Of a DNA stretch of 50,514 bases, positions 36,173 through 43,554 are shown piece after piece. Source of the stretch: an uncultured Alphaproteobacteria bacterium (GTDB taxonomy: Bacteria; Pseudomonadota; Alphaproteobacteria; Rs-D84); NCBI GenBank assembly GCA_944389185.1, contig CALXLL010000005.1:1-50514 (forward strand), given 5' to 3'. The notes below the pieces were generated by a model, which saw only the letters and a program-made list of their open reading frames with translations, was not told where the DNA came from and did no database searches. Each line of letters starts with the position of its first letter. Position 1 is the first letter of the stretch. The position numbers and the translations under genes were made by a program.

Positions 36173-36859
36173 ATGACAGAAAAACAAGATATTTTTACCT
36201 TACTGGGTGGTAAAGTCCGCTTATTTCGGGGAATATACAATCCGACATCTGATGCAGTATGGTTAGCGGCTTTTGCAAAACTTGATAAAGTCAAGACGGT
36301 TTTAGACGTTGGAATAGGGACAGCAGGCGTATCTTTGTGCTTATTGTCGCGAAAATCTGATTTATCAATAACCGGTATTGATATATCCCAAGAAATGATT
36401 AATGAAGCAGAAAAGAATCTTAAATTAAATGATTTTTCGATTAATCTGATACAGACAGATATAACGAAATGGCGAACGCCTATTACTTTTGATTTAGTAA
36501 TATCTAATCCGCCTTATTTTAAAGGAACACCGGCTAAACATAATGCGCACCATAACGTTGATTTAAAAAAATGGGCTCAAAAGTGCATAGCCAGGGTAAA
36601 ACCAGGTGGTTATTTTTGCACTATTATAGACGCTTCTTGTTATGCAGATATTATATCAGAAATGAATAAAGTATGTGGTGATATAACTACGCTTCCACTG
36701 TTCGGTAAAAAAAATACAGCAGAACGAGTTTTAATAAGCGGCAAACTGGGCTCTAACGGTATCAGCACACTATACAAAGGGCTTTCAATGAATGACGAGC
36801 GCGTTTTGCGTGACGGCTTGACTATTTGGGACACATTGGCTACACTAGACCAGAAATGA
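36173..36859 (+). CDS. TrmN6-like SAM-dependent methyltransferase
   Basis: 228 residues from ATG 36173. The class I methyltransferase fold shows LDVGIGTAGVSLCLL (SAM loop) and GIDISQEMI. The NPPY motif (VISNPPYFKG) marks N6-adenine methylation. It resembles TrmN6 (tRNA1-Val A37) of COG4123, which has this length. An alternative TTG start seven codons upstream has no ribosome site. Its stop overlaps the next ATG (ATGA). Confidence 0.85.
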   Translation: MTEKQDIFTLLGGKVRLFRGIYNPTSDAVWLAAFAKLDKVKTVLDVGIGTAGVSLCLLSRKSDLSITGIDISQEMINEAEKNLKLNDFSINLIQTDITKWRTPITFDLVISNPPYFKGTPAKHNAHHNVDLKKWAQKCIARVKPGGYFCTIIDASCYADIISEMNKVCGDITTLPLFGKKNTAERVLISGKLGSNGISTLYKGLSMNDERVLRDGLTIWDTLATLDQK

Positions 36860-38136
36860 TAAACTTTATAACCAGACATTTTACATCATTGTGGTCATTT
36901 TTGACTTCGCCTTTCAGGGCGATATGGCGATTAATCGTAAAGTTATTTCCTCCACGAGAGTTTACAGTTATGGATACTCCGCGTGGTAACGTTTATACTT
37001 TTCAACAAAGCACTTTTTGGAGATTCACAAAGTTTTGTGGAAAATTAGGTTTAGTAATTTGGGCTTCGTGGTCAACTTATGTATTTATATATCACCGACC
37101 AATGCTACAAAGAAGAACGCAGCAGCTGGAAGAAGTTCGCGATATGCACGAACGTCAAATGACCGATTTAGAAGTATACTTACAAAAATTCAACCAACTA
37201 ACGAAAGAACTTAATGTAATAGACGATAAAATTGTAAACGCAGAGAAATTGACCGACAGCCAGAAAGAAAACCTTATAAACGATAAATCAAAGATATGGG
37301 GTGAACTGGACTTTTTAAAAACAAGATTAACAGAAATGTTTACCAACGAAGATTATCGTGCTGAATATACTAAAATATCAGAACTTTCTGCAGAATACGA
37401 ACTAACTCGCGCAGAAAACGAAGAACTGAAAAAGAAAGACGCTTTGATACTGGAATCTATGCAAAAAATATCTGAAGCCGACAATAAGATAGTAAATCTT
37501 GTATCAACAATGGCGACAGAAAACATAGACGAAATAAAGAACGAAATGAAGTCTATAAACAACACGATTGCAAGTCTAGGTTTAACGCAAAACAAGCTTG
37601 TAAGAAGTGCGAATAAATATTCAAATCATTTGGTTGGTTCTGCTTTCAATCCTATTGAACTAGATAAAGAACTTGATCCAAAATATCAAAAGCTGGCAGA
37701 CGATTTGGAACTTTGGCATGGTTTATCCAAGCTTGATAAACTATTACCATTGGGTGCGCCTGTTGAAAAAGTCAGGGTAACTTCTAACTATGGGACCAGA
37801 ACGGATCCATTTACAGGCGAACAAAAGCGTCATCGTGGCATAGATTTTGCGGGTAAAATAGGCACACCTCTTATGGCGGTTGCGCCGGGCAGGGTAATAT
37901 CCGCTGGTGAAAGGGTTGGTTACGGGACCACAGTAGAAATCGACCATGGTTTAGGTTTTACGACTTTATATGCGCACTTATCACAGATAAATGTATCTCG
38001 TGGGGATTGGGTTCGTGCAGGGACGGTAATCGGTCTGGCAGGTTCATCAGGTCGTTCTACGGGACCACATTTACACTATGAAATAAGGTATAAAGGCGTT
38101 CCGTTTGACCCTACAAAATTCGTAAAGGAAAAATAA
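36856..38136 (+). CDS. M23 peptidoglycan endopeptidase with coiled coil
   Basis: 426 residues from ATG 36856, overlapping the previous stop by 4 bases. A short cytoplasmic part is followed by a membrane helix near 65-85 (LGLVIWASWSTYVFIY), then a coiled coil at about 90-255 and an M23/LytM domain at about 295-420. Zinc ligands are in HRGIDFA and HLHYEIR, so the peptidase looks active. It probably cleaves peptide crosslinks in the periplasm. A bactofilin gene follows by 1 base, the common pairing in which the bactofilin scaffold positions the peptidase for cell shape. Confidence 0.93.
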   Translation: MINFITRHFTSLWSFLTSPFRAIWRLIVKLFPPREFTVMDTPRGNVYTFQQSTFWRFTKFCGKLGLVIWASWSTYVFIYHRPMLQRRTQQLEEVRDMHERQMTDLEVYLQKFNQLTKELNVIDDKIVNAEKLTDSQKENLINDKSKIWGELDFLKTRLTEMFTNEDYRAEYTKISELSAEYELTRAENEELKKKDALILESMQKISEADNKIVNLVSTMATENIDEIKNEMKSINNTIASLGLTQNKLVRSANKYSNHLVGSAFNPIELDKELDPKYQKLADDLELWHGLSKLDKLLPLGAPVEKVRVTSNYGTRTDPFTGEQKRHRGIDFAGKIGTPLMAVAPGRVISAGERVGYGTTVEIDHGLGFTTLYAHLSQINVSRGDWVRAGTVIGLAGSSGRSTGPHLHYEIRYKGVPFDPTKFVKEK

Positions 38137-38137
38137 T

Positions 38138-38491
38138 ATGCTAGCATTCACAAACGCGAAAGAAAAGACATCACCGACGATTATAGGTGCAGGTTGCAAA
38201 GTCACAGGAGACATAAAGACCGACCATACAGTTCAGATACATGGGCAAGTCATTGGTGATGTGACTGCGGACATTGTTGTCATAGGCAGAGGCGGTAAAG
38301 TATCCGGCAAGATAGTTGCGAACAGCTTATTTTTACATGGTGCGATTGACGGTCCTGTAAACGTTATTACGGCCAATGTGTTTAACAATGCGCAAATGAC
38401 GGGAACGTTGTCTTATAACACCTTAAACATAACGGGAAACACGGGTTTAGAATGCAAGCTTGAAAAAAGAAAGGAAAAGAAACATGAATAA
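38138..38491 (+). CDS. bactofilin
   Basis: 117 residues. The DUF583 beta-helix core is visible as short hydrophobic repeats: TIIGAGCKVTGDIKTDHTVQIHGQVIGD, then VVIGRGGKVSGKIVANSLFLHGAIDGP. It forms filament scaffolds at the membrane. It follows the M23 gene by 1 base. The last 8 bases (ATGAATAA) contain the rpiB start, the same overlap as at lpxA/lpxB. The charged tail KLEKRKEKKHE is short. Confidence 0.93.
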   Translation: MLAFTNAKEKTSPTIIGAGCKVTGDIKTDHTVQIHGQVIGDVTADIVVIGRGGKVSGKIVANSLFLHGAIDGPVNVITANVFNNAQMTGTLSYNTLNITGNTGLECKLEKRKEKKHE

Positions 38492-38930
38492 AGATATATC
38501 CAAGATTTATATTGCTTCGGATCACAGAGGCGTAGGTTTAAAGCTGTATTTGATAGAGATGTTAGGTGCGATGAATTACGAGATAGTTAATTTAGGAACG
38601 GAAGATCCGAATACGCCTGTAGACTTTCCTGACATAGCGGAAAAAGTTGCAAAGAAGATGGAAACAGACCCTCAATCCAGGGGTATATTGATTTGTGGGA
38701 CGGGTGCTGGCATGGAAATTGCAGCGAACAGATACAGACATTTAAGGGCTTCCAGATGCGAGCGTCCAGAACAAGCTCGTGACGACAGGTTTCATGACGA
38801 TATAAATGTCTTAGCTTTGGCATCGGACGACATAGACATAGAAATGGCGTTTGTATGCGCAAGGTCGTTCCTAGAAAGCCCGTTTGACGCGCAAGAAAAA
38901 CGCATAAGAAGATTAAAAAAGATATCATAA
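38484..38930 (+). CDS. rpiB: ribose-5-phosphate isomerase B
   Basis: 148 residues from ATG 38484, overlapping the bactofilin gene by 8 bases, with AAGGAAAAG upstream. It interconverts ribose-5-P and ribulose-5-P. Landmarks: IASDHRGVGLK (usually DHAG), CGTGAGMEIAANRY with the catalytic Cys, and the phosphate-binding Arg residues in RHLRASRCERPEQAR. Normal length. A terminator follows. Confidence 0.93.
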   Translation: MNKDISKIYIASDHRGVGLKLYLIEMLGAMNYEIVNLGTEDPNTPVDFPDIAEKVAKKMETDPQSRGILICGTGAGMEIAANRYRHLRASRCERPEQARDDRFHDDINVLALASDDIDIEMAFVCARSFLESPFDAQEKRIRRLKKIS

Positions 38931-38935
38931 AGCAT

Positions 38936-38962
38936 AAAAAAAACCGCCAAGTGCGGTTTTTT
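38936..38962 (+). terminator. terminator after rpiB
   Basis: AAAACCGC (38940-38947), loop CAAGT, GCGGTTTT (38953-38960), T run. Leader copy 1 begins directly after. Confidence 0.88.
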
Positions 38963-39238
38963 CTTGCAATAAAAAGCAAAAGTGTATTAAAGTGATATCG
39001 TCAGCAGGTGTTCTGCTGATGGGGTGTGACTACCTCGCTTATGCGTCCGGAATAGATACTTATGGCGCATTTTTGCGCCGTTTTTACTATAAGGGATGAA
39101 AAATGACTCCTGATCTACAAAAAGGTCAGGAGGGCTTGTGAATATATTGAATAAACAGCACAATTCATAAGATTGTAGTCAACCTCCTGACCACCAGTTA
39201 CGCTTGGTGGTTTTTCATTTGAAAAAACGGGGGTAAAA
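38963..39238 (+). promoter_or_regulatory. repeated surface-gene leader, copy 1
   Basis: A ~280-base conserved leader before the 492-residue LRR gene. Hairpins in order: CAGCAG/CTGCTG (near 39003-39018); GGCGCA/TGCGCC then T5 (39064-39085); and a switch region. CTCCTGA (39107-39113) or CCTCCTGA (39183-39190) can pair with TCAGGAGG (39126-39133). ACAAT/ATTGT is nested. Last comes CCACCA/TGGTGG (39191-39210) then TTTTT. The AGGAGG is followed by GTG 39138, a 10-codon ORF ending at 39170. TTGCAA near 38964 and TATTAA near 38985 may be the promoter. Confidence 0.75.
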
Positions 39239-40717
39239 ATGCGGAAACTTTTTGCTGGGCTATTACTTGGTATTGGGTTGTTATTTGCAGGGGCGAATAT
39301 AAATCCGGCGCAATCTGCGCAAGTTGCGAACGTTGAATATATACACTTATTGATTAAACAAGAGTGGGGAATAGAAGTTCCGTATTATCCAGAAAACGCA
39401 AAGCTGGTTGCGAATATGGAATATTTGCTGATGGTGGTGGACAGGGCAAACCTTATGCTGAACGGGGAAGAAACGACATCGTATGCAAGCGATCCAGTAT
39501 ATGCGACGAAACAAGCCGTAGATACAATCGCAGTAAACCAAGCCGTAGAAACATTGATAAAAAAGATAGATTTAACCCCAAAGTTTTTTATTACTACGAC
39601 GCCGGACACCAGTAGTTTTAGTTTTAAGATAAGTGCGAAAGGCACATATTTGATAGATTGGGGTGACGGTAATAAAGAAACAATAACTAAAACAAATACT
39701 ACAAGCACGACATACAGTCATACTTATGACAGTGCAGGTGAATATACTATCGGCATCGGTGGCGAAGCAACTGCATATAATACCAGCACAACAACAGCCG
39801 CAATAAGTTTCAGAGACAATAAAAATACAGCCGGTATATCGGGCAGTCTTGGTGCAATATTTGGAACTCTTTCCAACGGCACAAACCCAAGGTTTTATCG
39901 GACTTTTTATTCCAACAGTAATTTAACCGGTGAAATCCCTGCAGATTTATTTGCGGGGATATCCGGCGCACCGGCAGATTATATGTTTTACTACACATTT
40001 TCTGGTTGTTCGGGGCTGACAGGCACCATTCCAGAAAACTTATTTGCAGGTATATCCGGCGCACCAGCAACTTATATGTTTAGAAGCACATTTGAGGGTT
40101 GTTCGGGTTTGACTGGTTCTATTCCAGAAAACTTATTTGCGGGTATATCCGGCACACCTGCAAGTTATATGTTTTACAGCACATTTTATCGTTGTTCGGG
40201 TTTGACTGGTTCTATCCCAGAAAACTTATTTGCGGGTATATCCGGCACACCTGCAAGTTATATGTTTAGAAGCACATTTGAGGGTTGTTCGGGGCTGACG
40301 GGTTCTATCCCAGAAAACTTATTTGCGGGTATATCCGGCACACCTGCAAGACATATGTTTTCCTACACATTTGATGGTTGTTCTAACCTTTCGGGCAATA
40401 TTCCAGAAAACTTATTTGCGGGGATATCCGGTGCACCCGCAAGTTTTATGTTTAGAAGCACATTTGAGGGTTGTTCGGGGCTTACGGGCGAAATACCGCT
40501 TGGTTTATTTGGTAATTTAACGAACAGCCCACAATATTATATGTTTTCCTACACATTTTATAATTGTTCTGGGTTAACTGGTCCATCTGCCAGAATGCCT
40601 GATGGAACATATTTATATGAATTCTTTACCGGCGCAACCGAGACGGAAGTGGGATATATGTATCGTGGTGCGACGGGGTTATCAGATTACAGTTCTATAC
40701 CAAGCGCATGGAAATAA
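39239..40717 (+). CDS. LRR/PKD-like surface protein 1
   Basis: 492 residues. Signal peptide MRKLFAGLLLGIGLLFAGAN is shared exactly with the other two family members. A conserved N-terminal domain (IHLLIKQEWGIEVPYYPENA) is followed by a PKD-like beta domain (TYLIDWGDGNKETI, YDSAGEYTIGIGGEA). Then seven near-identical 31-residue units (SGLTGSIPENLFAGISG type, ending MFxxTFxGC) and a cap ending SIPSAWK. The unit resembles the DUF285/BspA-type leucine-rich repeat. Start preceded by ACGGGGGTAAAA. Probably an adhesin. Confidence 0.9.
   Translation: MRKLFAGLLLGIGLLFAGANINPAQSAQVANVEYIHLLIKQEWGIEVPYYPENAKLVANMEYLLMVVDRANLMLNGEETTSYASDPVYATKQAVDTIAVNQAVETLIKKIDLTPKFFITTTPDTSSFSFKISAKGTYLIDWGDGNKETITKTNTTSTTYSHTYDSAGEYTIGIGGEATAYNTSTTTAAISFRDNKNTAGISGSLGAIFGTLSNGTNPRFYRTFYSNSNLTGEIPADLFAGISGAPADYMFYYTFSGCSGLTGTIPENLFAGISGAPATYMFRSTFEGCSGLTGSIPENLFAGISGTPASYMFYSTFYRCSGLTGSIPENLFAGISGTPASYMFRSTFEGCSGLTGSIPENLFAGISGTPARHMFSYTFDGCSNLSGNIPENLFAGISGAPASFMFRSTFEGCSGLTGEIPLGLFGNLTNSPQYYMFSYTFYNCSGLTGPSARMPDGTYLYEFFTGATETEVGYMYRGATGLSDYSSIPSAWK
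39920..40590 (+). repeat. tandem 93-bp repeats (31-residue LRR units)
   Basis: Seven units; the central ones differ by only a few bases. Each unit is a multiple of three, so unequal crossing-over would change copy number in frame. Confidence 0.9.
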
Positions 40718-40732
40718 TCTGATTGATTTTAT

Positions 40733-40763
40733 AAAAAATCCGCCGTTATGGCGGATTTTTTAT
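40733..40763. terminator. bidirectional terminator, LRR 1 / leuS
   Basis: AAAAAATCCGCC (40735-40746), loop GTTAT, GGCGGATTTTTTA. It lies between the convergent genes and overlaps the leuS stop codon. Confidence 0.9.
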
Positions 40764-43162
40764 TTCTTTACTACAAAGTTCACAAGCTTGTTCGGAACAA
40801 CTATGGTCTTTATAATCTCGGCCCCGGACAGCTGTCTGGACGCACTGGCTTTCGCCATTTCTATCAAGTCGGCTTCTGATACCGATACCGGTGCTTGAAA
40901 TACACCCGCACGCTTGCCGTTAACCGAGGCTACTATTGTCATTTCCGTCTTCGCTAATTTTGCTTCGTCATAGGTCGGCCAAGGCTCAAATACCAGCATG
41001 TCTTTATGTCCCAGCTTTTCCCATATCTCTTCCGTTAAATGTGGTGCGAACGGATTTAACATTTGAATCAAAGGCTCGTAAGCTTTGCGCGGCATCTTAC
41101 CGCCGCTGAAATGATTCAAAAACTCCATCATAGCGGAAATAGCCGTGTTAAAACGCATGTTATCCAGACGCTCGGTCATATCCGCAATTAACTGATTAAG
41201 CAATCTTTCTTGCTCTGGCGTCAAATCTTCATCCGTTAAGTTATCCGACAAGGCTTCTATCCTGCCCAAGAATCTTTGAACACCAGCCAGCGCACCACCA
41301 GACCAGATTACGTTTGAATCCCAAGGCCCCAACGACAGAATCGTCACACGTGAAGCGTCCGCACCTACGGCGTCCAGCATTTCGTCTACTTGAAAACCGT
41401 TACCTTTGGACTTGGACATCTTCTTACCGTCCGTTCCAAGTAATAAACCGTTCGTAGTTCTTTTCTTATACGGTTCCGGCGTATTAACCAAGCCTAAATC
41501 ATACAGGGCTTTATGCCAGAATCTTGAATAAATCAAGTGACGGGTATTATGCTCGTTTCCACCGTTATAGTGATTTACAGGCATCCATTTTGTCATCTGT
41601 TCCGCCGAGCAAAAAGCTTTATCATTACGTGGGTCTAGATAACGCAGATAATACCAAGAAGACCCCGCCCATTGTGGCATCGTATCTGTTTCACGTTTGG
41701 CAGGTCCACCGCATACAGGGCAGGTAGTATTAACCCAATCGGTCGCTTTTGCCAAAGGACTTTCACCGTCTTCTGTTGGTTGATAATCTTCCATAAAAGG
41801 TTGCATCAAAGGAAGCTCGGATTCCGGTATCGGTTGCCAACCGCATTTTTCACAGTATACCAGCGGTATAGGTTCACCCCAATACATCTGACGAGAAAAC
41901 CCCCAGTCCGTCATTCTAAAACGAACTTTCGGTCTTATAAAACCACCTTCTTCGCCTTTCTTGATAACCGCGGCGATTGCGTCTGCTTTATTCAAGCCGT
42001 CCAAAAAGCCCGAGTTTATATGAGCACCGTCTTCTTCCCAAGCTTTTTCGGAAATGTCACCACCAGCCAAGACTTGTATGATAGGTAAGTCAAACTTTTT
42101 TGCGAAGTCATAATCTCGCTGGTCATGGGCCGGCACCGCCATAATAGTCCCATGCGCATAATTAACCAGAACATAGTCTGCCACAAAGATAGGAATCTGG
42201 TTACCGTTAAAAGGGTTAACGGCGGTTAAACCTTCCAGCTTTACGCCTGTTTTTTCTTTTGTGACGTCTGTTCTATCAAACTCTGATTTAGCGGCAGAAT
42301 CTTTTATATATTTGCGAACTTCGTCTGCGTTTTTAATCTTACCTTCGTCCAGCCATTTAGCCAGCAATTTATGTTCAGGTGAAATAGCACAGAAAGTGAC
42401 GCCGAAAATAGTATCTGGTCGCGTAGTATAAACCGTCATAATGTCGTCACCGACCTTAAAGTCGACGTCTGCACCTTCCGAACGTCCAATCCAATTAGTT
42501 TGGTCTCGTTTAACTTTTTCTGGGTAATCGACCAAGGCCAAGTCGTCCAGCAAACGCTGAGCATATTTAGTAATTGCAAGATTCCACTGCATTTTTTCGC
42601 GTATTTCTACTTCACCGTTGCAGCGGTTGCACTTACCGTCTTCCAGCTCTTCGTTTGTCAGGGTAGTCCGACAATGAGGGCACCAGTTCATCGGAAGCAT
42701 TGATTTGTAAGCTAAACCGGCTTTAAAGAATTGTATAAACATCCACTGCGTCCATTTAATAAAGCCTGGATCCGAAGTCGCAATCTGAGACGACAAATCA
42801 ATAGACCATCCCATTTTTAACATACTGTTGGTAAACTTATTAACCAGTTCTTTTACTACCAAAGAAGGGTGGCGTCCGATTTTAGTAGCATAATTTTCAG
42901 CGGAAATCCCCAAAGAATCAAATCCCATAGGGTATAAAACGTCAAAACCGCGCATACGTTGATATCTTGCCATAACGTCGCACCCAGTATAATTCAGCAT
43001 ATGACCGCCGTGCAAGCCTTCACCGGACGGGAAGGGGAACTCGGCCAGCATATAAAAAGGCTTTTTCTTACCGTCGTTTTTCGGTGTAAAAGTATTTTCT
43101 GTTTGCCAACGTTTTTGCCATTTAGCTTCACGTTCTTTGATTTTTGTTATATTTTCCGCCAT
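40760..43162 (-). CDS. leuS: leucyl-tRNA synthetase
   Basis: 800 residues from ATG 43160-43162 (MAENITKIKE); a GTG three codons upstream has no better ribosome site. Class I landmarks: GLHGGHMLNYTG (HIGH-type), KMSKSKGN, and a Zn-type CPHC...CNRC region near residue 170. The CP1 editing domain is present (TTRPDTIFG, AVPAHDQRDYDFA). The nucleotide-site segment reads PMGFDSLGISAENYATK, different from the common MGWDAFGLPAENAA, and the threonine-rich editing strand reads NYAHGTIMAV rather than YGTGAVM. It lies between two surface-gene leaders and its DNA looks less AT-rich than its neighbours, so horizontal transfer is possible. Confidence 0.95.
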   Translation of the reverse strand: MAENITKIKEREAKWQKRWQTENTFTPKNDGKKKPFYMLAEFPFPSGEGLHGGHMLNYTGCDVMARYQRMRGFDVLYPMGFDSLGISAENYATKIGRHPSLVVKELVNKFTNSMLKMGWSIDLSSQIATSDPGFIKWTQWMFIQFFKAGLAYKSMLPMNWCPHCRTTLTNEELEDGKCNRCNGEVEIREKMQWNLAITKYAQRLLDDLALVDYPEKVKRDQTNWIGRSEGADVDFKVGDDIMTVYTTRPDTIFGVTFCAISPEHKLLAKWLDEGKIKNADEVRKYIKDSAAKSEFDRTDVTKEKTGVKLEGLTAVNPFNGNQIPIFVADYVLVNYAHGTIMAVPAHDQRDYDFAKKFDLPIIQVLAGGDISEKAWEEDGAHINSGFLDGLNKADAIAAVIKKGEEGGFIRPKVRFRMTDWGFSRQMYWGEPIPLVYCEKCGWQPIPESELPLMQPFMEDYQPTEDGESPLAKATDWVNTTCPVCGGPAKRETDTMPQWAGSSWYYLRYLDPRNDKAFCSAEQMTKWMPVNHYNGGNEHNTRHLIYSRFWHKALYDLGLVNTPEPYKKRTTNGLLLGTDGKKMSKSKGNGFQVDEMLDAVGADASRVTILSLGPWDSNVIWSGGALAGVQRFLGRIEALSDNLTDEDLTPEQERLLNQLIADMTERLDNMRFNTAISAMMEFLNHFSGGKMPRKAYEPLIQMLNPFAPHLTEEIWEKLGHKDMLVFEPWPTYDEAKLAKTEMTIVASVNGKRAGVFQAPVSVSEADLIEMAKASASRQLSGAEIIKTIVVPNKLVNFVVKK

Positions 43163-43554
43163 TTTTAACACCTATTTACTTATAAAAACACAAAATGAAT
43201 GATAAAATTAAATGCTCAGATTTTCAAGCGAAATATACAAACGCCCTTATAAGCCAATACGTTTCGTCCAAACATATTTTTTCTTGCAATAAAAAGCACA
43301 AGTGTATTAAAGTGATATTGTCAGCAGGTGTTCTGCTGATGGGGTGTGAGAACCCGTTCCTTAGCGTCGGAATAGATAGTTATGGCGCTTTTGCGCCGTT
43401 TTTAATATTACGACGGAAAACAACTCCTGATTCTGCATGGGTCAGGAGGGCTTGTGAATATATTGAATAAGCAGCACAATTCTAAGGATTGTTCTCAACC
43501 TCCTGACCACCAGTTACGCTTGGTGGTTTTTCATTTGGAAAAACGGGGGTAAAA
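43163..43554 (+). promoter_or_regulatory. repeated surface-gene leader, copy 2
   Basis: The leader proper is 43281-43554, preceded by ~118 bases with no gene. Switch elements: CTCCTGA (43424-43430), TCAGGAGG (43442-43449), CCTCCTGA (43499-43506), CCACCA/TGGTGG (43507-43526) then TTTTT. An upstream hairpin GGCGC/GCGCC is followed by GTTTTT (43384-43402). An open frame runs through the left part from GTG 43312 to 43470 without stops in this copy only. Confidence 0.75.
43454..43552 (+). CDS. possible leader peptide coupled to LRR gene 2
   Basis: GTG 43454 follows AGGAGG by 4 bases. It encodes 32 residues (MNILNKQHNSKDCSQPP..., ending LEKRG) and stops at TAA 43550-43552, two bases before the LRR ATG. 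The frame covers the terminator-like hairpin. In copies 1 and 3 the same frame stops earlier (10 and 14 codons). Translation through it would melt the hairpin. No experimental support; could be fortuitous. Confidence 0.35.
   Translation: MNILNKQHNSKDCSQPPDHQLRLVVFHLEKRG

Noticed and set aside
39920-40590. Regular repeats that might be read as CRISPR
   Set aside because: Units are 93 bases, in frame, without spacers, and encode the LRR domain; no cas gene is present.
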